Both the position numbers and the translations under genes were made by a program. From a bacterium (lineage in GTDB: Bacteria > Cyanobacteriota > Vampirovibrionia > Obscuribacterales > Obscuribacteraceae): a stretch of DNA of 56,183 nt. Below are positions 36,087 through 44,725 of this stretch, one piece after another. The first letter of the stretch is position 1; each line of letters opens with the position of its first letter. Under the pieces are notes generated by a model, which was not told the DNA's origin, ran no database searches, and was given only the letters and a program-made list of their open reading frames with translations. The stretch lies in assembly GCA_018062085.1 (NCBI GenBank), contig JAGOSY010000028.1, forward strand, positions 1-56,183, read 5' to 3'.

Positions 36087-37460
36087 CTAGTCTTCAGTAA
36101 TTTTTCCTTCAGCCTTTTTTTCTTCAGATTTTTTTTCTTCAGATTTCTTGTCGTCCACATGCTTATCTTGCTCGATCAAGCCTTTTGAATAGACTGTTTT
36201 AGTCGAAGCCTTGGTGGCTGTTTTTGGCCTAGGTGCTGCATACATCTGATATCCGGCATTGTCGATAAAACCAAGTTGCAGTTTACCATCGACATCTTGA
36301 TAGTACTGTTGCAAAATGCGATCGAATGTCCAGCCGCGTTTGGCAAACATATTGGCACCATGTTGACTGAGTCCACGGGCACCATTGCCTGGGCCTCGAT
36401 AGGTGAATACCCAGTTGGCGCCTTCGTCGTGCACGTCAAGAATTCCGGCTGTAGCAAAATTGAGCATGCGGGCTAGTAAAATTCCGTCTACTTCGCGGCT
36501 GTCTTTTACACCCATAACTTGAATGTGAGTGGCATTGCCTACTGCATCCCAGCGCTTGACCGTGACGCCAACGATGCCTTTTATGCCAGTGATTTTTTCA
36601 AGATAACTTTGTGAAACCACACCTTTTTTGATGTTGAGATTTTCCATGTCGTCGCCTACCCAGGCTCTGTAAAATCCTGGTTTTACCTTGTCTGCATTTT
36701 TTAGAATCAAGCCTTGGGTCTGTAGTACTGCTTTGCAAGTAGAATCAGCCTCCGCTGCTAGGCCCTTGTAAGCTTGGTCGCGTACATCAGGCACCATGTC
36801 AAAGCCTTCGCTCTTCCACTTAGAGCCTTTGCCCATGTGGGCATAGGCATAGCTGCGGGCAGCCACAGCTTGGCACTTGAGGGCCTCTGGAGCCCAGCTA
36901 GATGGCATTTCAGAAGGAACAACGCCCATTAGGTATTGCTCTAGGTCAAGAAGATTAACAGCCGTAACATAACTAGGCATATTGATTATTTCTAGACAGC
37001 CGCGCCACCATCTATTAACTGTCCAAACTCTGTAATCTGGAGCTGAAACATGACAGCGCTGATCCAGTGGCAAGGCACAACTGCGGCCCGTTCCTAGTTC
37101 GGTAATTTTGCCTGGGGTAATGGTGTAGACCATGCGCGGCTCAAGGGCAAATATTGGTGTGCCATTAACAAAAACTGCGCCGGGCTGCCAGATGGCCACT
37201 CTGATGGCGTGACTTTTGGTACTCAAGCCTATGCGCACAGCATGGGCCATAGGGGGATACGGCATGAAGTTGGGAATTAATTCAGCCTTGCTGCTCTTTG
37301 CATCTGAGCTAATGTGAGGGTTGATTGAGATTGAAAAGCAGACCATTAAAATTGCTGTAAAACCAAGCGCCCATCTTAGTTTTCTCCACCTAGAGTGGTA
37401 AAGATGGTTGTGAAGGTGATTATTTTTCTGGGGCTTCAAGTGAGATACCGCTGAAGTCAA
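36087..37460 (-). CDS. SpoIID/LytB-domain protein
   Basis: A 457-residue envelope protein. A basic, His-rich N-terminus is followed by one hydrophobic helix (about 30-48), so the domain faces outward. SpoIID motifs include DLEQYLMGVVPSEMPSSWAP, EALKCQAVAARSYAYAHMG, GYQ-type DVRDQAYKGLAAEA and GNGARGLSQHGANMFAKRGW. SpoIID is a lytic transglycosylase cutting denuded glycan; LytB-type relatives enhance amidases. The C-terminal 30 residues are a Glu/Lys repeat (EEKKSEEKK), perhaps a charged cell-wall or protein contact tail. The start is TTG 37460 without a clear ribosome site, only 29 bases from the divergent response regulator start. Confidence 0.87.
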   Translation of the reverse strand: MTSAVSHLKPQKNNHLHNHLYHSRWRKLRWALGFTAILMVCFSISINPHISSDAKSSKAELIPNFMPYPPMAHAVRIGLSTKSHAIRVAIWQPGAVFVNGTPIFALEPRMVYTITPGKITELGTGRSCALPLDQRCHVSAPDYRVWTVNRWWRGCLEIINMPSYVTAVNLLDLEQYLMGVVPSEMPSSWAPEALKCQAVAARSYAYAHMGKGSKWKSEGFDMVPDVRDQAYKGLAAEADSTCKAVLQTQGLILKNADKVKPGFYRAWVGDDMENLNIKKGVVSQSYLEKITGIKGIVGVTVKRWDAVGNATHIQVMGVKDSREVDGILLARMLNFATAGILDVHDEGANWVFTYRGPGNGARGLSQHGANMFAKRGWTFDRILQQYYQDVDGKLQLGFIDNAGYQMYAAPRPKTATKASTKTVYSKGLIEQDKHVDDKKSEEKKSEEKKAEGKITED

Positions 37461-37489
37461 TACGTCGATGCTAATACGACGATGATACT

Positions 37490-38221
37490 ATGAAGGCTCC
37501 AACAATTTCCCTGTTGCCCCCATCGAAGAATTGTCCCTTGAAGAAACTGCTTATAGTTGATGATGAAGTAGATATTGCCACGAGTATTCAGTACGTTCTG
37601 AATCAGGAAGGCTTTGCTACGCTCCTAGCCCATGATGGTATTAAGGCCATTCAGCTGTTCGAGCATGAGAAACCAGACTTGGTCATTCTCGATTTAATGA
37701 TGCCTGGCCTAGATGGCTATGAAGTTTGTCGCAGGGTTAGGGCTTTTGACAAACGCACACCGATTTTAATGTTGACCGCCCGCACCTCTGAGATTGATAC
37801 AGTGGTTGGTCTAGAGCTTGGTGCTAACGACTATATTGCTAAGCCAGTCCGCCTGCGCGAATTGGTGGCGCGGGTCAAAGCACACTTGCGTGAGGCGCCC
37901 CAGGTGCAAGAAGTAACGAAGGGCATTCGTTTAGGTGATCTTTTTATCGATACAGATAGCCGTACTGTGCTTGTTGGTGACAAGGCCATCGAATTGACCT
38001 TTAAAGAATTTGAGCTGTTGTTTGCCATGGCTAGGCAGCCGAATCGGGTTTTCTCCCGAGATCAACTTTTCGCTCAGGTCTGGGGTTCCGATTTCCTCGG
38101 CGAAAGCCGTACCGTCGATGTGCACATCAGATATTTACGGGAAAAATTAGAAACTAATCCTAGCCAACCGAAGCATATTCTCACTGTACGTGGTGTGGGC
38201 TATCGTCTGGTCTGGGATTAG
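37490..38221 (+). CDS. OmpR/PhoB-family response regulator
   Basis: A 243-residue DNA-binding regulator. The receiver (about 18-130) has LLIVDDE (D24/D25), phospho-acceptor D68 in LVILDLMMPGLDGYEV, T/S in MLTARTSE and K in YIAKPVR. The C-terminal winged helix (about 145-243) has LTFKEFELLFAMARQPNRVF, SRTVDVHIRYLREKL and the family ending ILTVRGVGYRLVWD. No histidine kinase is adjacent, so the cognate sensor is unknown. It is divergent from the SpoIID gene with 29 bases between start codons; regulation of that gene is possible but unproved. The first 17 residues precede the usual receiver start. Confidence 0.93.
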   Translation: MKAPTISLLPPSKNCPLKKLLIVDDEVDIATSIQYVLNQEGFATLLAHDGIKAIQLFEHEKPDLVILDLMMPGLDGYEVCRRVRAFDKRTPILMLTARTSEIDTVVGLELGANDYIAKPVRLRELVARVKAHLREAPQVQEVTKGIRLGDLFIDTDSRTVLVGDKAIELTFKEFELLFAMARQPNRVFSRDQLFAQVWGSDFLGESRTVDVHIRYLREKLETNPSQPKHILTVRGVGYRLVWD

Positions 38222-38418
38222 TACTGGACTTATCTGGCGAGCAAAGCGCTATTTAATCTTCTATACCATGGGAATCTTCCCACTGCCTTGAGTCAAATGG
38301 CCCTTTCACATTTGACCTTGCGTATTCTTCCCAGTGACATGTGCTGAGCCATTTCATAGACTAAGTCGGTAGGCATACCATGCCTTGGCGAAACTTTCTT
38401 TGGCGGAACAGGTAACAA

Positions 38419-39687
38419 ATGAAATCCCATGCATTTCTCGTAGGCGTGAACGTTGCAGCTTCCATTCCTCTAGTACTAGCCCCTCAGGCGATGGCTAGCG
38501 ACAATATGAGCGGAACTGCCAGTTTTCTTAAAGCTGCTGTCGGTGATAAAGCAACAGCTCGTTCGCTCTCCGGTGATTTCCAGTCTGCTCCGGTGCTTGC
38601 CTCTAAGCGCTTGCCAATCAGACGCAGCCTCTCGTCTACCAGTTTCTCTGAGCCACAAGCAGTCAATTCACGCTTGGCCATGAACCCTATTGCTGGCGCT
38701 ACCAAGCTGAGACCATTTGTTGCTGGCCGTAAGTTACCAAGCCGCAATCAGTTGCAAGCGCAGATGCCGCAACTAGACAATGGTTCGCAACCTAATTTAG
38801 CTGGCTCAATCAATGAGTCGACCTTTGCTCCACCAGCCAACAATTCATATGACTCGGGCTATGGCCATACTGCCTATGCCAGCAATGCTAATGCCAACTC
38901 AGCCTATGCTCATGCGGCACAATCAGTGTCAGTGAACACTAATCGCAGTCGTATGCGTCAGGCCGCTGACGTTGTTGCTAGTTTCCAGCGCAAGCATGCC
39001 GCTCGCTCCCTGCCTGGTCAGTCACCTTCGACCCCTGGTCAAGTCGGCTTCCCTTGCGCTCAGCAGGCCGTGTCTGATGTTAATGCTCAGCCAGCGAGAA
39101 ATCAGAGTCCTCCTAGCGAAGCTGAATGGACTCAAATGGCTCATAATGCTGGAAATGGCAGCACTACTGATAATGACGCTGAAATGGCCAGTCTGGCTCA
39201 AGACTTTGCTGCCAGCCAAGCTCACTCTCAGGGCCCAATTGGCAGCGCTGGACCTGCTCCATTCCCACTTAGTTTGATTCCTGAAGCCTCACTGAAGCAA
39301 TTAATGGGCAGTACTGCTAAGGCTGCGCCGGCTGTCGGCCATGCCGGTGTTAGCCATGGCGGAGTTAGTCATGGACGGTCAAAACAGGCAATGGCTCCAA
39401 GTTACTTTGGCTCCTGGCATCAAAATCAAGCTCCCGTGGCTCATGGCCGTGGCGGTAATTTGCAGCCTTCCGGTTTCCATACATATCTAGCTGCTGGCTC
39501 TGCTGGCGGATCGGTAAATGGTAGAGTCACTACAAGTAGTTCTGCCTTTAAGTCGTATGCTCCTATGACCTACAAGGCCAGTCGCAGACTTGCACCTAAG
39601 CTGGTGACTGTAGCTAAGAAAGTTGCTCCCCAAGCTGCTGCTCCATATGTTGCCACCTACGGCGCCTATCACGCTCCTGCTCTCTAA
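38419..39687 (+). CDS. Secreted low-complexity protein, Ala/Ser/His-rich
   Basis: A 422-residue protein with a signal peptide (about 1-26, ending QAMAS) and no recognisable domain. Composition is dominated by Ala, Ser, Gln, Asn, Gly and His, with repeats such as YASNANANSAYAHAA and HAGVSHGGVSHGRS at about 310-325. GGAACAGGTAAC lies before the ATG. Such proteins are often surface or matrix components; the histidine-rich part might bind metal. The upstream 197-base gap contains short inverted repeats GGGAATCTTCCC and GGCATACCATGCC, possible operators. A terminator hairpin follows 30 bases after the stop. Confidence 0.7.
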   Translation: MKSHAFLVGVNVAASIPLVLAPQAMASDNMSGTASFLKAAVGDKATARSLSGDFQSAPVLASKRLPIRRSLSSTSFSEPQAVNSRLAMNPIAGATKLRPFVAGRKLPSRNQLQAQMPQLDNGSQPNLAGSINESTFAPPANNSYDSGYGHTAYASNANANSAYAHAAQSVSVNTNRSRMRQAADVVASFQRKHAARSLPGQSPSTPGQVGFPCAQQAVSDVNAQPARNQSPPSEAEWTQMAHNAGNGSTTDNDAEMASLAQDFAASQAHSQGPIGSAGPAPFPLSLIPEASLKQLMGSTAKAAPAVGHAGVSHGGVSHGRSKQAMAPSYFGSWHQNQAPVAHGRGGNLQPSGFHTYLAAGSAGGSVNGRVTTSSSAFKSYAPMTYKASRRLAPKLVTVAKKVAPQAAAPYVATYGAYHAPAL

Positions 39688-39715
39688 AATTAACGGGCAG
39701 TAAAATTGGAATCAA

Positions 39716-39746
39716 TTAAAGAGGTGCCTGGCGCCTCTTTTGCTTT
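39716..39746 (+). terminator. Rho-independent terminator after the low-complexity gene
   Basis: AAAGAGGTG and CGCCTCTTT form a nine-pair stem with one T-G pair around loop CCTGG, followed by TTTTGCTTTT. It lies about 30 bases after the upstream stop and before the CHAT gene, so the two are separate transcription units. Confidence 0.75.
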
Positions 39747-39819
39747 TGGCGTGTCCAGAAAAATAGCTTACTGGATAGATATTTGAACAAGTACAATAGG
39801 TTTTTCTGTCGAGGTTTTG

Positions 39820-42633
39820 ATGACTGACTCACACCGCGAGAAAAAACGTCGCGGCCGACATGTTGCTAGTGAAGCTACTCTCAATGAAATTGAAGAGTTA
39901 TCGACCTTTGCCTACGATAAGCTTGTACACGGAGATTCAACTGAGGCCAAAGTGCTTTTGTTAAAGGCTCTTGAACTAAGCGCCAAAACTGCCTACGCCG
40001 AAAAATCTCAAGCCGTGGTTCTAACCTATTTGGGCCAAACTGAGCGCATGATGGGCGATCATGCTTCGTCTATTGGTCACCTTAATCAGGCTATAGAGCT
40101 GTGCCGCCAGACCAATATGCTTGAGTGCGAGCTACAAGCGCGATTATTTTTGGCCGAACAGTTGACCGCCAATGGCGATTTTACTGAAGCTCAGGGGCAA
40201 TTTGAACTGGCCTATAATACCGCTTCATTTTTGCAAGATCGGCCATCTATGGAACTTGCTGCTGGAAATTTAGGGTCGGTTACTATGACTCGCTGTCATC
40301 TAGAAGCTGCCACAGACTGGTTTAATACCGCTCTAGAGTTGGCTGGTCATACCGAATCTGGTGAAAAGAGTGTCTGGCTTGGTAGTCTCGGTTTGGCTTT
40401 GAGTGAACTGGGTCAGTTTGAGCAGGCAGTCAGTTATTATCGGCGTGCCTACTTAGAAGCCGAGCTGATCGAAGATGCCTTAACCATGTCTATTTGTCGA
40501 GGCTCAGAAGGAAATATTCGCTTCGAGCAGTCTAATTTTGAAGAGTCTCTGGCTCTATATAAAGAAGCTCAGACACTTGCTGCTAACGTTCAAGATCGTC
40601 GCCGCGAGGGCATTTGGTTAGGCAATCAAGGTGTTTCTTTGGCCCGCTTGGGGCGCTGCAAGGAAGCTATTGAGCTGCTCGACAGAGCGCTTTTGATCGC
40701 TCGTGAACTAAGCGATCTTTCTACGGCAGCGGCTCACCTCGATAGTCTGGGTGACTGCTTTAAAGCGCTTTCTCAGCTCGAGCAGGCTAACCAATATTAC
40801 GATGAAGCCTTGGCTCTCAGTCGCTCGATTAACGATCGCCTAGGCGAGCGCATTTATCTGGCTAATTTGGGTAAGTTGAAAGCGCAAAACGGTCAACTTG
40901 CGCCTGCTTTTGAATACTTCCGCCAGGCTGTGGAACTCTTTGATGAGCAGCGCGGCATGATCAAAGCTGATGACCTCAAAACAAGTTTTGCCAATCGCGG
41001 TCAGGAGCTTTATCGCGACATGGTTTCGACCTGCCTTAAGTTGAATAAGAGAGTAGAGGCCCTTGAGTATGTCGGCCGCGCCAAGTCACGAGCTTTGCTT
41101 GACTTGCTGAGTAATTCACCGATTGATGTCAATCAACTGGTCGAAGAAAAAGACTCATCCGGACTTACTCGCGGCATTAAAGATTTGATTAGTCGGGAAG
41201 CTGATTTGCGCGCTCAGATTGCTCATTTAGAAAGACAATTTTTTCATGGTCATGATCCTGATTATTCAAACCCTAATGATGAAAGCGACGGTAGTGATAA
41301 TAGCGGTGGCAGTAGTAATAGTAGATTGCGTGGTTCTGCGGCCCCACAAGAAGATACACGTAAGCTCTATTTAGAATGGCGTGAGGTGCTAAATCAGCTA
41401 CGTCGTCGCCATCCTAATTATGCCAATTTAGTTAGCGCCACTACCCTGAATTATGCTGAAATTCAAGCCCTATGGAAAACCGATAAACTTGGCGCCGATA
41501 CTTGTGTAATTGAATTTTTCTTTCCCAAAGACTATCTTCTAGTTGCTTGTGTGCAGAAAGAAAGTACTGATTCTCAATCGGGACTGACGACACATGTGGT
41601 TATGGATCCTCAGAGTTTAGAGTTGATTCGCGAAGATATTGCTACTTTCTTTGAGATGAGTTCTACCGAAGGATGGGAAGTGCCGGTCAGTCTTTGTCGC
41701 AGGCTTTATCAAAGTCTTCTTGGACCGGTTTTGGCGAATCTCAATCCTGGTATTGAGCGACTTCTGCTCATACCTCATGGCAGTCTTTATCACTTACCAT
41801 TTTCTGCTCTTCATGATCAAAACGGTTATGTTTGCGAGCGCTTTGCCGTTTCATATGTACCTACAGTTTCGCTCATTCCAATCTTAGCTTCTGCCCAGAA
41901 TCGCAAGTCAGAAGTTGGTACAGCCAATGGCAGTACTGGCTGCGATGCGCGTTATTTAGTTACTGCCATTAGCGATTATTCTGCCACTAGAGAAGGTGGC
42001 ATGGTCTTTAGTTCGCGCCTGAGGTCTTCAGCTGGTTTAGAAGACCTCGCCTATACAATGGAAGAAGCTAATTCAATTCTTTCGCTTGGTCAAAGCAGCA
42101 CGGTTAGTGTTGATGCTAGTGGACGCGGTGGAAATACAGCTAGTGGAAGTACTCTTCTCACCAATGAAGAGGTCAAACGAAGTTTGCCTGAATTGTTTGG
42201 CGATTTTGATGTGGTGCACTTCGCTGGTCATGCCATCTTTAATCATGATGAGCCGATGGCCTCTGGTTTGGTTTTGTCTGATGGCAGTATCTTGTCTGCT
42301 GCTTCAATTTTAGAAGGCAATGCCCTGCGCACAGAAAGGGGGCGGCTGCTGGTGCTTTCTGCTTGTCAAACAGGGGTCAACGTCGTTACCGAGGGGGGCG
42401 AAATTCTTGGCCTGGCTAGGGCTCTAATGTATGCTGGCATGCCTAATTTGGTGCTTTCTTTGTGGGAAGTAGCCGATCGCTCTACGGCCGAGCTTATGCA
42501 AGATTTCCATACCTGTTGGCAATCTGGTAAAATCTCGGTAGCTCAAGCCCTGCGGCAGGCTCAGTTAAAAGCCATTGCCGCCAAACAACCAGTTCATGCC
42601 TGGGCACCCTTCATACATTTTGGTATTGAATGA
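39820..42633 (+). CDS. TPR-CHAT protein (caspase-like peptidase family)
   Basis: A protein of about 937 residues starting at ATG 39820, with GAGG 5 bases upstream; the TTG one codon earlier is less likely. Residues about 20-420 contain roughly ten TPRs (for example NQGVSLARLGRCKEAIELLD). A linker of about 110 residues contains a Ser/Asn/Gly-rich stretch. The C-terminal CHAT domain, about 590-937, shows LLLIPHGSLYHLPFSAL, catalytic H804 in VHFAGHA and C849 in LLVLSACQTG, then ARALMYAGMPNLVLSLWEV. CHAT domains are clan CD peptidases related to caspases and separases; some act in bacterial self-killing or CRISPR-linked cleavage. No target or activator gene is adjacent, so its role is open. Confidence 0.92.
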   Translation: MTDSHREKKRRGRHVASEATLNEIEELSTFAYDKLVHGDSTEAKVLLLKALELSAKTAYAEKSQAVVLTYLGQTERMMGDHASSIGHLNQAIELCRQTNMLECELQARLFLAEQLTANGDFTEAQGQFELAYNTASFLQDRPSMELAAGNLGSVTMTRCHLEAATDWFNTALELAGHTESGEKSVWLGSLGLALSELGQFEQAVSYYRRAYLEAELIEDALTMSICRGSEGNIRFEQSNFEESLALYKEAQTLAANVQDRRREGIWLGNQGVSLARLGRCKEAIELLDRALLIARELSDLSTAAAHLDSLGDCFKALSQLEQANQYYDEALALSRSINDRLGERIYLANLGKLKAQNGQLAPAFEYFRQAVELFDEQRGMIKADDLKTSFANRGQELYRDMVSTCLKLNKRVEALEYVGRAKSRALLDLLSNSPIDVNQLVEEKDSSGLTRGIKDLISREADLRAQIAHLERQFFHGHDPDYSNPNDESDGSDNSGGSSNSRLRGSAAPQEDTRKLYLEWREVLNQLRRRHPNYANLVSATTLNYAEIQALWKTDKLGADTCVIEFFFPKDYLLVACVQKESTDSQSGLTTHVVMDPQSLELIREDIATFFEMSSTEGWEVPVSLCRRLYQSLLGPVLANLNPGIERLLLIPHGSLYHLPFSALHDQNGYVCERFAVSYVPTVSLIPILASAQNRKSEVGTANGSTGCDARYLVTAISDYSATREGGMVFSSRLRSSAGLEDLAYTMEEANSILSLGQSSTVSVDASGRGGNTASGSTLLTNEEVKRSLPELFGDFDVVHFAGHAIFNHDEPMASGLVLSDGSILSAASILEGNALRTERGRLLVLSACQTGVNVVTEGGEILGLARALMYAGMPNLVLSLWEVADRSTAELMQDFHTCWQSGKISVAQALRQAQLKAIAAKQPVHAWAPFIHFGIE

Positions 42634-42660
42634 GGTTATACTTGATTTCACTAACTAGTT

Positions 42661-42708
42661 GTAAATCAGTAAATTCGTAATTTAGTAAATCCATAAATCC
42701 GTAAATCT
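42661..42708 (+). repeat. Six tandem 8-bp repeats abutting a start codon
   Basis: Units GTAAATCA, GTAAATTC, GTAATTTA, GTAAATCC, ATAAATCC and GTAAATCT occupy 42661-42708, and the ATG of the next gene follows at 42709. The tract contains no Shine-Dalgarno sequence. Changes in unit number would alter promoter or leader spacing. Confidence 0.75.
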
Positions 42709-43242
42709 ATGATCAATTTCAATTTCAGATTCAGAATTTTTTCGATAATGCTCGCTGCTTTTATCTCTTGTTCTTCTGTGCCAGCGCTAGCCGATCCCCT
42801 TGGCAAGGCCCCAGAGGCTACAAAAGAAGCTACAAAAGAGCCTGCACGAGACAGTCAGTCTGTTGATTCTAAAATGTCAGCTCACCCTAGCTTACCTGGT
42901 TCAGAGATCAATCGCCATGATCCTCTAGCCATTTATCGCGAGGCTGGTATCGACAAAGAGCAAGAAAAGAAAATTCGTCAGCTGGCCAAAGAATTTGAAG
43001 ATAGTCAGCGAGTGCGTCTTGCCCTTATGGCGAATTTGCTTAAGGATATGCGTAACCTGCAGATGGAGCCTGATCCAAACGAGAAAATTGCTTTAGCCAA
43101 GCAAGATGAAATCAACAAAGTGCAAGCAGAGATGGGCACAGAAAGGGTAAAGTTAGTGCTCAAAATTCGCTCAGTTTTGACTTTTGATGAAAAACAAAGA
43201 TTAATCGATAACATGCGTCACTCGGTTAAAACTGCCAAATAG
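42709..43242 (+). CDS. Spy/CpxP-like periplasmic protein
   Basis: A 177-residue exported protein. The signal peptide ends near PALAD; a 45-residue charged, Ser/Pro spacer follows, then two helices. The second half (IRQLAKEFEDSQRVRLALMA ... KIRSVLTFDEKQRLIDNM) resembles Spy/CpxP/heavy-metal resistor proteins, in which an LTxxQ-like motif follows a hairpin of helices; here it reads LTFDEKQR. Such proteins are ATP-independent periplasmic chaperones or metal/stress sensors. The gene directly follows a six-unit 8-bp repeat tract. Family assignment is moderate because the match is to pattern only. Confidence 0.65.
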   Translation: MINFNFRFRIFSIMLAAFISCSSVPALADPLGKAPEATKEATKEPARDSQSVDSKMSAHPSLPGSEINRHDPLAIYREAGIDKEQEKKIRQLAKEFEDSQRVRLALMANLLKDMRNLQMEPDPNEKIALAKQDEINKVQAEMGTERVKLVLKIRSVLTFDEKQRLIDNMRHSVKTAK

Positions 43243-43262
43243 ACCTATTTGAGAATTTGTAG

Positions 43263-43895
43263 CTAGGGCTTATGTGCCATGAAGTGCAGAGTGGCAAAGC
43301 TTTTGCTGAAATCTATTCTGGTGATTGAGCCGGTCGGAATTGATAGACGCCAGAAATTTCTGATTGGCATTTCGAGAGCGTGGACAATTATTGAGCGAAT
43401 TATGCCCGAGTGAGTAACCATTGCTATGGTCTTGCCTTCAAATTCACTGTTGCTAATCAGACTAATCAAATTTTCTTGAATTCGTTCGCTCAATTGCACA
43501 ATTGATTCGCCATTCGGCGGCGCGTTTTCGATTGGATCTACGCACCAGTTGTGATACTGGTCTGGGTCGTTTTTTTTGATATCAAGGTAGGTTCTACCTT
43601 CCCAGTCGCCTACTTGCCATTCTTCAAAGCCTTTTATGGTTTGTGCTTTAAGGCCAGTTTCCTGCTCTACTGCTTGGCTTGATTGAGCCACGCGCACTGC
43701 CGCACCGCAGAGCAAAATTTGTGGTTTGACCGTGGCGATATATTTTGCTGCAGCCTGAGCTTGCGATATTCCTTTTTCTGTAATTTCTATTTTGGGATCG
43801 CTATATAGAAGACCTAGTTCAGTGGCTTTTGTGTGGCCATGGCGTACCAGATAGAGCGAGGTGATTGCCTCAAGCGGGTGTAGTTCTTCGCTCAC
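43263..43895 (-). CDS. Histidine phosphatase family protein
   Basis: A 210-residue phosphatase of the phosphoglycerate-mutase-like family. The phospho-acceptor motif LVRHGHTKA is at residues 16-24 (H19), and the second histidine lies in MVTHSGIIRSI. The middle has EEWQVGDWEGRTY, typical of GpmB/CobC/fructose-bisphosphatase-like members, with PPNGESIVQLSERI following. Substrates are small phosphorylated metabolites. The start is GTG, overlapping the stop of the class II aldolase gene as GTGA, so the two are coupled. A shared short sugar-phosphate salvage route is a reasonable inference. Confidence 0.88.
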   Translation of the reverse strand: MSEELHPLEAITSLYLVRHGHTKATELGLLYSDPKIEITEKGISQAQAAAKYIATVKPQILLCGAAVRVAQSSQAVEQETGLKAQTIKGFEEWQVGDWEGRTYLDIKKNDPDQYHNWCVDPIENAPPNGESIVQLSERIQENLISLISNSEFEGKTIAMVTHSGIIRSIIVHALEMPIRNFWRLSIPTGSITRIDFSKSFATLHFMAHKP

Positions 43896-44596
43896 TTCGT
43901 GCCTGCTTCTATGAGTTCTTCTTTGTTTTTTGGTGGTGTTATTCCGTAAATTTGGCAGATGGCAAATAGCTTTTCCACTTGGGTGGTAGAAAGAGTGTTT
44001 TCTCCACCGAGCAGATGGGCAACAAGCAGGGTCTTGGCCTGATGCTCGAGAGTTTCGAGGCGGTAGAAAGCCTGAAAAATATCACCACCAAATGTTAGTG
44101 CACCATGATGAGAAAGAAGAATTGTATCTGTATGCTGGAGATGCTGAGCAATGCTTTCTGGTACCTCATCGGTGCTTGGTGTTGCATATGGTGCTACGGC
44201 TATTTTACCTAAGGTCAAAATTGCTTCTGGTAGGACGCAGCGGTTTAATGATTTGCCCGCTACCGTGAAGGCCACAGCAGTGGTGGGGTGGGCATGAGCA
44301 ACTGCCATTACGTCGGGTCTCTGTTGATAAACAACTAGGTGCATTTTCAATTCGGTCGACGGTTTTTTGCCTTGATTGTGTGGCGAATCTAGAGCGATGC
44401 CGTCAAGATTTGTTAATACCAGGTCAGATGGGCTTAATAATCCTTTGCAGGCGCTGGCCGGTGTTGTCAGTAAGGTGCGATCATCGAGGCGAAGGCTGAA
44501 GTTCCCTTCCGTGCCGCAAATATAGCCACGCTCGTAGGCCAAGTGACAAACTTTTACTAGTTCTGAACTCGCTCTTTCTAAATTTCTTGGCTGCAA
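43892..44596 (-). CDS. Class II aldolase/adducin family protein
   Basis: A 234-residue zinc aldolase or epimerase of the FucA/AraD/MtnB superfamily. GTEGNFSLRL (28-37) is the substrate-phosphate region, PSTE (79-82) provides the likely catalytic Glu, AHAHPTTAVAF gives H101 and H103, and LSHHGALTFGG gives the third zinc histidine near 163. Possible reactions include cleavage of fuculose-, rhamnulose- or deoxysugar phosphates to DHAP and an aldehyde, or MtnB-type dehydration. The start is TTG 44596 without a strong ribosome site. Its 3' end is fused by overlap to a phosphatase gene, which suggests that product or substrate is dephosphorylated. Confidence 0.88.
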   Translation of the reverse strand: MQPRNLERASSELVKVCHLAYERGYICGTEGNFSLRLDDRTLLTTPASACKGLLSPSDLVLTNLDGIALDSPHNQGKKPSTELKMHLVVYQQRPDVMAVAHAHPTTAVAFTVAGKSLNRCVLPEAILTLGKIAVAPYATPSTDEVPESIAQHLQHTDTILLSHHGALTFGGDIFQAFYRLETLEHQAKTLLVAHLLGGENTLSTTQVEKLFAICQIYGITPPKNKEELIEAGTK

Positions 44597-44725
44597 GATT
44601 TCTACTCTTCGTTAGAATTAGACCATGACATCTAGCAATGCATCAAATGATTGCCAAGGATGAGTATTATATACGTGCTAGCCCCAGTACATTGCTGTTT
44701 AGCCGCTGGGAGATTGGGATGTTTT

